Origin: JAUVIB01 sp964424545
GTDB lineage: Bacteria; Calditrichota; Calditrichia; Calditrichales; Calditrichaceae
Assembly: GCA_964424545.1 (NCBI GenBank)
Contig: CAYRJN010000010.1
Coordinates: 1-35,436, forward strand
Reading direction: 5' to 3'
Length of the DNA: 35,436 nucleotides
Part shown: in pieces, positions 7,418 to 15,180 of the stretch
Position numbering within the stretch: the stretch's first letter is position 1
Layout of the letters: every line of letters begins with the position of its first letter
Made by a program: the position numbers and the translations under genes
The notes under the pieces: generated by a model
Databases searched by the model: none
What the model saw: the letters and a program-made list of their open reading frames with translations, nothing else
What the model was told of the DNA's origin: nothing

Positions 7418-8577
7418 ATCGTTTACTGAATCTTTTGGAATATTCGTTAATTTCGATGAAACGACGATGGAAAAAGGAGCTTTCATTAACGATAATATAT
7501 ACGCTGGTTGTTTCCTTTTTTGCTTCCATAATATTTTTAACAACGGCGTTAAAAAAAATGAGCGATGAAATATTAACGGGCATTCCGGAATTATGGATTC
7601 AAAATGTAAGCGGAGGGCGTCTGCTTCCTTTGGATGTATCAATACTCGATTCATTAAAAAATTTACGCGGCGTTCAAAGGGTTATTCCGCGAGTTTGGGG
7701 TTATTATTATGATTCCCCTAGCGATGCGGTTTTTACTATTCTCGCTTCCGATTCATCTTTTCCCGCAGATTTAATATTTGGTATGAAAGGCGATTTTATC
7801 GCTGATAATAATACCGCATTATTAGGCGACGGATTTATGGAATCGCATAATTTAGAGGTTGGTGACCAACTTAATTTAATTAATAGCCGGGGCGATCTGA
7901 AAAGTTTTACAATAAGCGGTGTTTTCGACCCCTCAAACGATTTGCTGACCCGCGATCTGATCATTTTATCGTATGTCGCCGTCCGGGATATCGTAGGGTT
8001 AAAAAAAAATCAGGTAACGGATGTCGCATTGCGTATTGCAAACAGCGACGAAGTTGAAAATATTGGCTTAAAAATAAGCCGAAAATTTCCTAATATTCGT
8101 GTTGTAAGTAAGCGGCAGATTCAAATTACTTATGACGCTCTTTTCAGTTGGCGGGGAGGAATTTTTATGTTCGGCGCCGTTTTCTCTTTACTGGCGTTTT
8201 TGATACTTGCTTGGGATAGAGCTTCAGGGCTGTCGCGAGAAGAAAGCAGAGAATTAGGGATATTAAAAGCGGTAGGCTGGCAGATTAACGATGTATTATG
8301 GATAAAGTTCTGGGAAGGATTGATCATCTCATTAAACGCTACATTCTGCGGTATAATTCTGGCTTATATTCATATATTTTGGTTAAACGCATTTTTTTTA
8401 AAGGAATATTTTATCGGTTGGTCCGTATTATATCCCGATTTTAGACTGTCGCCAATAATACACGGCAGCGATATATTGATGCTTTTATTGGTTTCCCTCA
8501 TTCCATATCTTAGCGCCACTATTATTCCCGCATGGAAAGGCGCTGTTATTGATCCGGCGGAAGCTATGCAATCGTAA
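7414..8577 (+). CDS. ABC transporter permease, FtsX/MacB type
   Basis: Inner-membrane protein of 387 residues with the FtsX/MacB layout: TM1 at about 24-45, a large periplasmic MacB-PCD-like domain (about 50-245), then three TM segments (about 249-267, 300-323, 353-371). The cytoplasmic ESRELGILKAVGW (278-290) after TM2 is the segment that contacts the ATPase in this family, and the end PAWKGAVIDPAEAMQS is typical. The start is GTG, overlapping the upstream stop, with GAGGGAG further upstream. No ATP-binding subunit lies next to it, so the ATPase must be encoded elsewhere or shared. Family members act in lipoprotein release, drug or peptide export, or mechanotransmission. The cargo here is unknown. 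Confidence 0.87.
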   Translation: MNRLLNLLEYSLISMKRRWKKELSLTIIYTLVVSFFASIIFLTTALKKMSDEILTGIPELWIQNVSGGRLLPLDVSILDSLKNLRGVQRVIPRVWGYYYDSPSDAVFTILASDSSFPADLIFGMKGDFIADNNTALLGDGFMESHNLEVGDQLNLINSRGDLKSFTISGVFDPSNDLLTRDLIILSYVAVRDIVGLKKNQVTDVALRIANSDEVENIGLKISRKFPNIRVVSKRQIQITYDALFSWRGGIFMFGAVFSLLAFLILAWDRASGLSREESRELGILKAVGWQINDVLWIKFWEGLIISLNATFCGIILAYIHIFWLNAFFLKEYFIGWSVLYPDFRLSPIIHGSDILMLLLVSLIPYLSATIIPAWKGAVIDPAEAMQS

Positions 8578-8628
8578 TTGTATAAATATTATGCTCAACC
8601 CGTTTTCAATTTAAAGCCTTGTTAAATA

Positions 8629-8657
8629 TTGCCGATTGCCCTGATATTCGGTAAATT
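8629..8657 (+). promoter_or_regulatory. Candidate promoter of the K+ channel gene
   Basis: TTGCCG (8629-8634), a 17-bp spacer ending in CGG, and TAAATT (8652-8657) form a sigma-70-like promoter. It would start transcription about 45 bp before the channel gene, separating it from the ABC permease unit. Confidence 0.42.
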
Positions 8658-8709
8658 ATATGTGAGCGGATATGATAAAATATTTTGATTTTAACTAATC
8701 GGGTAAATT

Positions 8710-9729
8710 ATGGATTCACAAACAAAAGATCTTTTTCATGATTTACTGATTTTCAGCCTCTTTTTCTTTTTCATAATCATCCTCGGTATGTTTGGTTATA
8801 TGTGGTTAGAAGATTGGAATTGGGCGGATGCGCTTTACATGACATTTATTACCATTTCCACCGTTGGCTTTAAGGAGGTGGGCAGAATGGGAGCAGACGG
8901 ACGTTTTTTTACCATATTTATCATCGTTCTTGGGTTAATTTCCATCGGTATGTTAACAGCGACCGTTACCAGTATTTTTGTCAGCAAAGAACTGTTAAAA
9001 ATAAGAAAGAGTAAGAATATGAAGAAAAACATAATGAACTTGAAAAAACACACTATTTTATGCGGAGCCGGCGATACCGGCTCGGCTGTTATTAAGGAGT
9101 TCGTCAATGCCGGCAAAATCTTGGTTGTTGTGGAAGATAATCATGAAAAAATCGATCATTTAAGCGAATTATATCCGCAACTGTTATTTGTTGAAGGGGA
9201 CGCAACTAAAGACGAAACGCTCGAAGAGGCTAATATTGCCAACGCCAAGGGATTAATCACCGCCTTGTCGCTTGATTCCAGCAACCTATTTGTGGTCATT
9301 TCCGCACGTTCCTTAAATCCCGATCTTTTTATCGTTTCCCGCTCCGTGGAAGTTAGTACGGCCGATAAACTCTATAAAGCCGGCGCCAATTATGTTATCT
9401 CGCCTAATATGATAGAGGGTATGCGCATGGCGGCGGTTATGCTGCGGCCTACATTGATTAATTTTTTGGAAATTATGATGCGCGATGAAGAACTTGCTTT
9501 GCGCATGGAAGAAGTAACCGTGCCTAAAGGATCGTCATTAAACGGGCAAACGTTGCAAGAAGCCAAAATTCCGCAGCGTACGGGATTAATCGTTATCGCT
9601 ATGAAAAAAGAAATTGATAATCTTTGGGTTTTTAATCCTATTTCCACATCGGTTTTAAACGAAAGCGACAAATTGATCATTCTCGGTAAACCGGATCAAA
9701 TTCAGGCTTTGCACGGTGTATTAAAATAA
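8710..9729 (+). CDS. Two-TM potassium channel with TrkA-N/TrkA-C (RCK) domain
   Basis: Kch/MthK-like potassium channel subunit of 339 residues. TM1 (about 11-33), a pore loop and TM2 (about 66-91) are followed by a cytosolic RCK part: a Rossmann-type TrkA-N domain starting HTILCGAGDTG (residues 114-124; its G-x-G-x-x-G loop binds nucleotide) and a TrkA-C domain (about 255-339). The selectivity filter reads TVGF (51-54) followed by Lys55, not the common TVGYG. Related RCK channels with TVGF filters exist, so it is probably still cation-selective, but K+ preference is inferred. A tetramer gated by NAD(H), ATP or ions bound at the RCK ring is expected from the family. The gene appears monocistronic. 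Confidence 0.87.
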   Translation: MDSQTKDLFHDLLIFSLFFFFIIILGMFGYMWLEDWNWADALYMTFITISTVGFKEVGRMGADGRFFTIFIIVLGLISIGMLTATVTSIFVSKELLKIRKSKNMKKNIMNLKKHTILCGAGDTGSAVIKEFVNAGKILVVVEDNHEKIDHLSELYPQLLFVEGDATKDETLEEANIANAKGLITALSLDSSNLFVVISARSLNPDLFIVSRSVEVSTADKLYKAGANYVISPNMIEGMRMAAVMLRPTLINFLEIMMRDEELALRMEEVTVPKGSSLNGQTLQEAKIPQRTGLIVIAMKKEIDNLWVFNPISTSVLNESDKLIILGKPDQIQALHGVLK

Positions 9730-9828
9730 ATGCGCTCATCAGGGTTCATTATGATACGAATTGTTTCGTTTAAGCGCAAAATGGCCTGTTTCCCGGTTTG
9801 TCAATCCATATACACTCGATATTCTTAC

Positions 9829-9879
9829 TCCGTTTATCCTTATCTACATACCGTTCATCCGCTTCTATAAACCGTTTGT
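9829..9879 (+). promoter_or_regulatory. Three LytTR-type binding sites in direct repeat (21-bp period)
   Basis: Three 9-mers fit the LytTR-family recognition consensus [TA][AC][CA]GTTN[AG][TG] at every constrained position: TCCGTTTAT (9829-9837), ACCGTTCAT (9850-9858) and ACCGTTTGT (9871-9879). Each is separated from the next by exactly 12 bp, placing them two helical turns apart on one face of the DNA, as known LytTR pairs are (12-13-bp spacer). A degenerate fourth copy, CCGGTTTGT, lies at 9793-9801, out of register. They stand upstream of the operon whose last gene encodes a LytTR response regulator, so autoregulation is likely. Confidence 0.75.
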
Positions 9880-9889
9880 CGGAATCTTC

Positions 9890-9918
9890 TTTTTAAATTT
9901 TTCTCCTATCCTTATATT
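9890..9918 (+). promoter_or_regulatory. Candidate activator-dependent promoter of the LytS/LytTR operon
   Basis: A good -10 box TATATT (9913-9918) is paired at 17 bp with a very poor -35, TTTTTA (9890-9895). The third LytTR site ends 10 bp before this -35. A weak -35 next to activator sites is the usual arrangement of LytTR-activated promoters. Transcription would begin near 9925, ahead of the short ORF at 9960. Confidence 0.45.
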
Positions 9919-9959
9919 TAGGATGCAATTAAAAGAACGGTAAAAAGGAGCGCAGGCTT

Positions 9960-10025
9960 ATGAAAAAAGCGATATGTTTAATAGTTATATTTCTCATAGG
10001 CAGGCTTTTTGAGCGGGTACGCTGA
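9960..10025 (+). CDS. Possible 21-residue hydrophobic peptide, or frameshifted small exported protein
   Basis: An AAGGAG ribosome binding site 9 nt before an ATG starts a 21-codon frame with a signal-peptide-like start (MKKAICLIVIFLIG), ending at TGA 10023. Removing one base near 9999-10003 would carry the frame on to about 40 codons (AGFLSGYADCFGKFEF and further). That longer frame would stop at TAG 10081-10083, overlapping the AGGAGG of the next gene. It is therefore either a tiny membrane peptide or a recently broken small exported protein. It would be the first gene of the LytTR-controlled operon. I know of no homologue. Confidence 0.35.
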   Translation: MKKAICLIVIFLIGRLFERVR

Positions 10026-10092
10026 CTGTTTTGGGAAATTTGAATTCATTATAATTAAAAATAAAACATTTATCAATTCATAGGAGGATATG

Positions 10093-11208
10093 ATGAAGTA
10101 TGTAAAAGTAATTTTTAGCGGAATATTTATGTGTGTATTTATGTTGCATAGCGCCGAATATCGCTCGGGTGATACGATATATATTAACAAAGGCGATACG
10201 GTCGTTACGGATTTGTTTGTTAGCGCGCGCTATATCGAAATCAATGCACAGGCGAATGATGATATTTATGCGGTCTGTCAGGAAATTGTGGTTAACGGCG
10301 AAGTGGGCGACGATTTGTTCGCTTTTTGCCAGGCTGTTACCGTAAAAGGGTATGTAAAAGATATGCTGCTTGGTTTTGCCCAGAAGATTACCATTGATAA
10401 TACGGTGGACGGCGACGTACTTGCCTTTGCCAGCGAAGTGCATCTTACCCGTAACGCTCATATTAAAGGTAATTTATTTGTAGGCTGTGGAACATTGATC
10501 GTAGACGACGGTATAATTGACGGTATGATCAAAGGCGGCGCCGGTCATGCCTATTTAAACGGAAATGTTAGGGGCGGGGTATCTTTAAATGTCGGTAAAA
10601 TCCGTTTTGGCGAAAGCTACAAGGCTGCGAGCGGCACATCCATTACTTTACATAAAGCGTTGAAAAATGAAATTGAAAATAGTCCCGCGGATCTTGAAAT
10701 CTCAATTAAACCGCACAAACGGTTTTTTCAAAGTTTGTTTTTTTATTGGGCTTTCGGCGCCGCTTTAATTACGGGTCTTTTGTTGATTACCTTTTTTAAA
10801 GATTTTTCCAAAGAAATAACGATCTTTGCTAAACGCGAAGCGCTAAAAAACAGCGGTATCGGCGCTCTGCTTTTATTTATGATTCCTGTGGTAATTGTAA
10901 TTTTATTGGTTCTTATCCTTACTATTCCCATCTCTCTTATGTTAACCGCCGTGTATTTATTTCTACTTTATATTAGTTCCATAATCAGCGGATTGGTTTT
11001 GGGAAGCTATATTATTAATGTTTTTATTAAAAACGGTCGGCCTGCAAAATTATTTTTGTCTTTATTAATCGGATTAATTATTATATTCCTGATCGTTGAA
11101 ACGCCTTTTATCGGCTGGATATTCAGCTTGGCTACTCTTGTTCTGGGAATGGGTTCCTTTGTTATGTATTTTTATACAAAATTATCGGATAAACAAAAAA
11201 GCGCATGA
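10093..11208 (+). CDS. Envelope protein: bactofilin-like beta-helix domain plus multi-TM C-terminal domain
   Basis: This 371-residue protein has a signal peptide (about 1-21). A region of short beta-strand repeats follows (about 25-175), with motifs such as ANDDIYAVCQEIVVNG, VGDDLFAFCQAVTV and DGDVLAFASEVHL; this spacing is typical of right-handed beta-helix, bactofilin-like domains. After a linker come about five hydrophobic segments (214-235, 255-285, 286-311, 318-336, 338-361), so the helix probably sits outside the inner membrane. The ATG at 10093 is preferred to 10090 because AGGAGG (10082-10087) is then 5 nt away. The gene overlaps the kinase gene by 4 nt. It may be the sensed component or a partner of the two-component system. 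No enzymatic motif is visible. Confidence 0.75.
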   Translation: MKYVKVIFSGIFMCVFMLHSAEYRSGDTIYINKGDTVVTDLFVSARYIEINAQANDDIYAVCQEIVVNGEVGDDLFAFCQAVTVKGYVKDMLLGFAQKITIDNTVDGDVLAFASEVHLTRNAHIKGNLFVGCGTLIVDDGIIDGMIKGGAGHAYLNGNVRGGVSLNVGKIRFGESYKAASGTSITLHKALKNEIENSPADLEISIKPHKRFFQSLFFYWAFGAALITGLLLITFFKDFSKEITIFAKREALKNSGIGALLLFMIPVVIVILLVLILTIPISLMLTAVYLFLLYISSIISGLVLGSYIINVFIKNGRPAKLFLSLLIGLIIIFLIVETPFIGWIFSLATLVLGMGSFVMYFYTKLSDKQKSA

Positions 11209-12314
11209 AAAATTCCGGAAAAATATATTTAATCAGCGGCGCCTATATTTTTGTAGGCGCCTTTCTTACTTTTATTTTACATTACAAAATCTCGTCATTA
11301 GTAGATTCTTTAATAATCGGTTTGGTTTTTACTACGGTTTTATTTCTTACCATTGCCTTTATCCAACGTTTTTTTCATAAAAAACTTACGGTTTTTAATA
11401 ATTGGCAGGCGGTGATAATCAGCGCTCTCCTATATATTATTGCTTTAACCTTTTCTTTTCTATCGGCTTTTATTTTTTATTCTATCAGCATTACGCATCA
11501 AGGCGACGCCATTAATATAATCGGTCGAACGATTATAGGAGGATTTACTTATTTGATCACCATTCCCTTTCAATCGGGAAATTCAACGCAATTGTTTACA
11601 CAGGACCTAAGAGAAATATTTATGACCTTGTCCGGTTTGTTCTTTTTGATCGGTTTATTTAGCGTAATGAGTAGCTATATTGAATCGCGTTGGAAAACAA
11701 CTCGACAGCGACAGCTTGTTTCAGACGCCGAGTTGAAAGCCCTGCGAGCGCAGATGGAACCTCATTTTCTGTTTAATTCAATTAATACTATTGTAAGCTC
11801 TATTCAGGAAAATCCGCAGCGGGCGGAAAAGCTTCTAATTAAACTTAGCGATCTACTGCGTTATCTTTTTAATAATGCTTCCAAAGAAAATTTACAACTT
11901 AAAGATGAAATCGCTTTTACTAAAAACTATCTGAGTTTGATGAAAGCTCGTTATCCCGATAAACTTAATGTTACATGGAATGAAAATTTTTCAAAGGGCA
12001 ATATTCTCGTTCCGACATTGTTATTTCAACCGCTTGTTGAAAATGCCGTTAAACACGGCTGGAGAGATAAATCAAAAGCCTTTGCCATTGAAATTTCAAT
12101 TATCGAAGAAAAAGAGTTTATAAATATCGATGTGCAGGATAACGGAACGGGGATTTTGCCGGAAAAACAAAAAAATCTTCCTGTAGGCAATCATGCTTTG
12201 GCCAATCTTAGGGATCGTATTAAATTGACTTATAACAATAAAGGTTCATTAACGGTTGTATCCGAAGAAAGAGCGGGTACAAGGATAAAAATAAAAATAC
12301 CGGCGGCGTCATGA
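11205..12314 (+). CDS. Sensor histidine kinase, LytS/YehU type
   Basis: Membrane sensor kinase of 369 residues. About four TM segments fill the N-terminal 160 residues (near 6-25, 33-53, 68-95, 141-160), with little periplasmic sequence, so it probably senses a membrane event or partner protein. The kinase region is the His_kinase (PF06580) type: the phospho-acceptor motif QMEPHFLFNSINTI has His187, the N-box is QPLVENAVKHG, and the G-box is DNGTGI, followed by LANLRDR. The start ATG overlaps the upstream stop (ATGA), and the stop overlaps the regulator start (ATGA). It most likely phosphorylates the LytTR regulator that follows. Confidence 0.92.
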   Translation: MKNSGKIYLISGAYIFVGAFLTFILHYKISSLVDSLIIGLVFTTVLFLTIAFIQRFFHKKLTVFNNWQAVIISALLYIIALTFSFLSAFIFYSISITHQGDAINIIGRTIIGGFTYLITIPFQSGNSTQLFTQDLREIFMTLSGLFFLIGLFSVMSSYIESRWKTTRQRQLVSDAELKALRAQMEPHFLFNSINTIVSSIQENPQRAEKLLIKLSDLLRYLFNNASKENLQLKDEIAFTKNYLSLMKARYPDKLNVTWNENFSKGNILVPTLLFQPLVENAVKHGWRDKSKAFAIEISIIEEKEFINIDVQDNGTGILPEKQKNLPVGNHALANLRDRIKLTYNNKGSLTVVSEERAGTRIKIKIPAAS

Positions 12315-13066
12315 AATATTCTATTTACATTGTTGAAGATGAAAAACCGGCTTTAATTCGTTTAAAGAAATTAACAGCCGCATTACCCGAAATCATTCTT
12401 GCTGGTCTAAGTGAAACGGGTAAACAAGCCGTAATAGATATTGATCGTTTAAAACCAGACATTCTACTGCTTGATATCCATCTTAGCGATATGTCCGGAA
12501 TCGATATTCTGCCTCTTGTAGCTCATAAGCCGAAAGTAATTTTTACTACCGCTTATGATAGTTATGCCGTACAGGCTTTTGAATTGCGAGCAGTTGACTA
12601 TCTGCTTAAACCGTTTACTTCTGAGCGCCTGAAAGAAGCGATTGAAAAAGCAGTTACTCAATTGCAATCCTTGCCGCAAAATTTTAATGAAATAAAACAG
12701 TTATTGTCCCAATGGCAACCGCAGAATGATTACCTGAACCGTATCCCATCAAAAATAGGCGATAAAATTTACATTCTTAATGATGATGATATCGTTTATT
12801 TCAGAAGCGAGGATAAATATGTTTTTGCCAGCGCAGTTGATAGACAGTATATAATAAATTTCACCTTGGAGCAATTGGAAGTACGACTTAATCCGTCAAA
12901 ATTTTTCCGTATTCATCGTTCGAAAATTGTTAACCTGAATTATGTAGATAGTATCGAGCCCTTATTTGCCGGCGGTTATTGCGCGACGGTAAAAGATCAA
13001 AAGAGAACGGAACTAAGCATCAGCCGCACAGCGGGTAAAAAACTGAAGGATAAATTAGGTTGGTAG
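12311..13066 (+). CDS. Response regulator with LytTR DNA-binding domain
   Basis: Cytoplasmic transcription factor of 251 residues. The N-terminal receiver domain (1-120) has the acidic pocket Glu9/Asp10, phospho-acceptor Asp55 in LLLDIHL, the TTAYDSYA switch segment and the conserved Lys in LLKPF. A short linker leads to a LytTR domain (about 145-250) with the family's YFRSEDKYV, FRIHRSKIVNLNYV and ISRTAGKKL segments. Regulators of this class bind direct repeats of [TA][AC][CA]GTTN[AG][TG]; three such repeats stand upstream of this operon at 9829-9879. It is translationally coupled to the kinase. No terminator hairpin is evident after the stop. Confidence 0.93.
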   Translation: MKYSIYIVEDEKPALIRLKKLTAALPEIILAGLSETGKQAVIDIDRLKPDILLLDIHLSDMSGIDILPLVAHKPKVIFTTAYDSYAVQAFELRAVDYLLKPFTSERLKEAIEKAVTQLQSLPQNFNEIKQLLSQWQPQNDYLNRIPSKIGDKIYILNDDDIVYFRSEDKYVFASAVDRQYIINFTLEQLEVRLNPSKFFRIHRSKIVNLNYVDSIEPLFAGGYCATVKDQKRTELSISRTAGKKLKDKLGW

Positions 13067-13149
13067 TTTTCTCTCGGCGATTAGTAAATTAGTTTGATAT
13101 TGGCAAGGAAGACAAAATATATGGTTTCCTGCGATTGTTTCGTAGCATA

Positions 13150-13377
13150 TTAAATGTGGATGCCCCTGAAAAACAGGAGCGCAATAGCTTCAAAGAATGA
13201 AGTAAATACAAGCAGTTTCGATTTGTGGTGGTATCCGATGTAGACGGCAAAAGCGCAGGCAAAACTCAAAATAAACTCAAAGGCATAAATAGAGGCAGCG
13301 ATATAAAAAAGTAACACCAAAAGGTTGATCAACCATCCGAGCGATATCATTTTTTTATTAAAATCGTTTTTATTCAT
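13150..13377 (-). CDS. Small two-TM membrane protein of unknown function
   Basis: A 75-residue protein with a charged N-terminus (MNKNDFNKKM), two or three closely packed hydrophobic segments (about 13-45 and 55-72) and a short end, RGIHI. I chose the ATG at 13377 because AAGG lies about 8 nt upstream and the longer frame (to 13536) adds a low-complexity, AT-rich stretch with no family character. A TATATTTG at 13408-13415 (minus strand) resembles the TAnnTTTG -7 element of Bacteroidetes promoters. I do not recognise the family. It sits alone between the regulator gene and the tRNA. Confidence 0.55.
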   Translation of the reverse strand: MNKNDFNKKMISLGWLINLLVLLFYIAASIYAFEFILSFACAFAVYIGYHHKSKLLVFTSFFEAIALLFFRGIHI

Positions 13378-13695
13378 TTTCTTTACCTTGCTTCTTTTGT
13401 TTTCTTCCAAATATAACAAAATATTTTTCAACTTTACCAATGTAATCGTAACAAAAAGTACACAGGATGGCAAATTAATGACATTTTTTGTTTTATAATA
13501 ATATTGGAAGTGCGAAAAATAACATATTTTAACCATTTTTGATTCCTGTTATTACAAGGATGAAAAATTGATAATGCGCTCCTCTTGTAAATTATAAATT
13601 TGCGAAGAAAAAAATAAACAATATCTATTATAGGAAAGAGTTCAACAGTCAACCGGAATATCTCGGGTAAGAAGTGTATAGGGAAACGATTATAA
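13378..13695. other. AT-rich intergenic stretch
   Basis: Apart from the weak promoter-like element at 13408-13415 for the small membrane protein, I see no gene, repeat or stable hairpin here. Open frames in this stretch are short and AT-driven. Confidence 0.5.
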
Positions 13696-13723
13696 ATAAA
13701 AAAGCCGCAGAAAGTCCACGGCT
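13696..13723 (-). terminator. Rho-independent terminator of tRNA-Asp
   Basis: On the minus strand AGCCGTGG pairs with CTGCGGCT (8 bp including two G-T pairs) around a 5-nt loop and is followed by a run of six T. It begins about 6 nt after the tRNA 3' end. Confidence 0.75.
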
Positions 13724-13728
13724 AAAAG

Positions 13729-13803
13729 CGGTCCGGACGAGACTCGAACTCGCAACTTCCTGCGTGACAGGCAGGTGCTCTAACCAAATTGAACTACCGG
13801 ACC
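13729..13803 (-). tRNA. tRNA-Asp (anticodon GTC)
   Basis: A full cloverleaf can be drawn on the minus strand: acceptor stem GGTCCGG/CCGGACC, a D-arm region with GGTTAGAGC, anticodon stem CCTGC/GCAGG with loop CTGTCAC (anticodon GTC at 13766-13768), and a T-arm with GTTCGAGTC. The discriminator base is G, as usual for tRNA-Asp. CCA is not encoded, so it must be added by a nucleotidyltransferase. Confidence 0.95.
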
Positions 13804-13835
13804 AATTATGGTTTCTTCTGTAAAGCAGAGTTTTA

Positions 13836-13864
13836 AATATACGGAGTTATTGATAATCAGTCAA
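13836..13864 (-). promoter_or_regulatory. Promoter of tRNA-Asp
   Basis: On the minus strand TTGACT (13859-13864) and TATATT (13836-13841) are 17 bp apart, with CCG just before the -10 box. The -10 box ends 32 bp before the tRNA 5' end, so the tRNA need not rely on read-through from the Kdo transferase gene upstream. Confidence 0.65.
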
Positions 13865-13892
13865 TATATTTTTTGTTTTTTTTAAAATAAAT

Positions 13893-15179
13893 TTAGAAAT
13901 TATTATTGTTTGCTAAATCGGGCTGTAAAAAGGTTTGCCAATTTTTAATAAGTATTTCAGCCGTACCTGTATTCTTTAAAGCAAACTTTTCCGCTTTTTC
14001 ACCGATCTCCTTTCTTTGCCTATCGTTATTATATAACAAATTAAATGCATTATAAGCCTCATTCGTCGATGATATAATAATACTACCTCCGTAATTATTT
14101 AAGACAGCAGCTTCATGCGCTATTTGGTGCTTCGGCCCATGAATGACGGGTATACCGTAAATAGCCGCCTCCATGACATTATGAATACCTTGTTTAAAAC
14201 TGCCTCCTACAAAGGCAATATCCCCGTATTTATACAGATCGGCTAATATACCCATTTTGTCAATTATCATAACGCGTTGATCGGTTAAATTGGTAAGATT
14301 TTTATATAATAAAACGCCCCTTTTATGAAAATAGCGGGTCATGTCATCTATGTAATTTTTATGTAAAAAATGGGGCGCGATTATTAATTTAACATTATTA
14401 TATTGTCGCATAAGATCATCAAGAGCGGGGAATATAATTTTTGTATCTTCCGTATGAACGCTGCCTAATACAATAATAAAGGCGTTATTTATCCACTTTT
14501 TCGGGAAATATTCCTTATTTTTCGTGCTTAATTTGCGATTGAGTACCTGATCGAATTTACTATCGCCAACATATTCAGCGCGGCTTCCGGGATAATATTT
14601 ATTAAAATTTAACAAATGTTTTTCGCTTACCGCATAAATAACATTGAAGGAACGATAAATCGGACGATATAATAAACGGATTATTGGTTCAAAACGACTC
14701 GATTCCGACGGCAAGGCGGCATTTATGATAAACACGGGTATATTTAATTTCTTTGCGCTGTGGATATAATTTGGCCAGGTTTCATGTTTTGCAAAAACAA
14801 CAAAAGCGGGGTTCAGTAATCGATAGATTTTTTTCCATACAAATTGAAAATCGAATGGTGTATAAATGATTAAGTCCACATCGGGATGTGTTTTTATATG
14901 TTCGTATCCGGAAGGGGAGAAAAAAGTGATTACAATTTGAACATCGTTTTCTTTTAATTTTTTTAATAGAAATTTTATATGCTCAAATTCTCCCATGGAA
15001 GAAGTGTGTATCAGCGCCAATGGCTTTTTGTTTTTATTTTTCATGCTCCAGTTACTGACGATTGATACTACGTGATATCTTGGCAACAACGCTTTACGAA
15101 TCTGTTTATTAAATATCGCGGCGATATGGATGATGATAAAAAAAAGTGGATATATGAAAAAAGAGTAAAAGAAATACAT
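13893..15179 (-). CDS. waaA: 3-deoxy-D-manno-octulosonic acid (Kdo) transferase
   Basis: WaaA/KdtA transfers Kdo from CMP-Kdo to lipid IVA, the first inner-core step of LPS synthesis, at the inner face of the inner membrane. The 428 residues fit the family. An N-terminal membrane anchor (1-23) is followed by the first Rossmann-like domain with HTSSMGEFE (58-66), in which Glu64 matches the catalytic base, then KHETWPN and YVGDSKFD. The second domain has LGSVHTEDTK, the nucleotide-binding FVGGSFKQGIHNVMEAA, and PVIHGPKH. It is the last gene of the long minus-strand block, starting 1 nt after the heptosyltransferase stop. Confidence 0.93.
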   Translation of the reverse strand: MYFFYSFFIYPLFFIIIHIAAIFNKQIRKALLPRYHVVSIVSNWSMKNKNKKPLALIHTSSMGEFEHIKFLLKKLKENDVQIVITFFSPSGYEHIKTHPDVDLIIYTPFDFQFVWKKIYRLLNPAFVVFAKHETWPNYIHSAKKLNIPVFIINAALPSESSRFEPIIRLLYRPIYRSFNVIYAVSEKHLLNFNKYYPGSRAEYVGDSKFDQVLNRKLSTKNKEYFPKKWINNAFIIVLGSVHTEDTKIIFPALDDLMRQYNNVKLIIAPHFLHKNYIDDMTRYFHKRGVLLYKNLTNLTDQRVMIIDKMGILADLYKYGDIAFVGGSFKQGIHNVMEAAIYGIPVIHGPKHQIAHEAAVLNNYGGSIIISSTNEAYNAFNLLYNNDRQRKEIGEKAEKFALKNTGTAEILIKNWQTFLQPDLANNNNF

Positions 15180-15180
15180 A

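Noticed and set aside
9751..9943. Short plus-strand frames between the K+ channel and the LytTR operon
   Set aside because: The 39-codon ATG frame and the 60-codon TTG frame lack ribosome binding sites and run through the LytTR site array, whose repeats explain the sequence.
13729..13803. Reading the tRNA as tRNA-Val (GAC)
   Set aside because: GAC is the plus-strand spelling. The cloverleaf, promoter and terminator are all on the minus strand, giving anticodon GTC (Asp).
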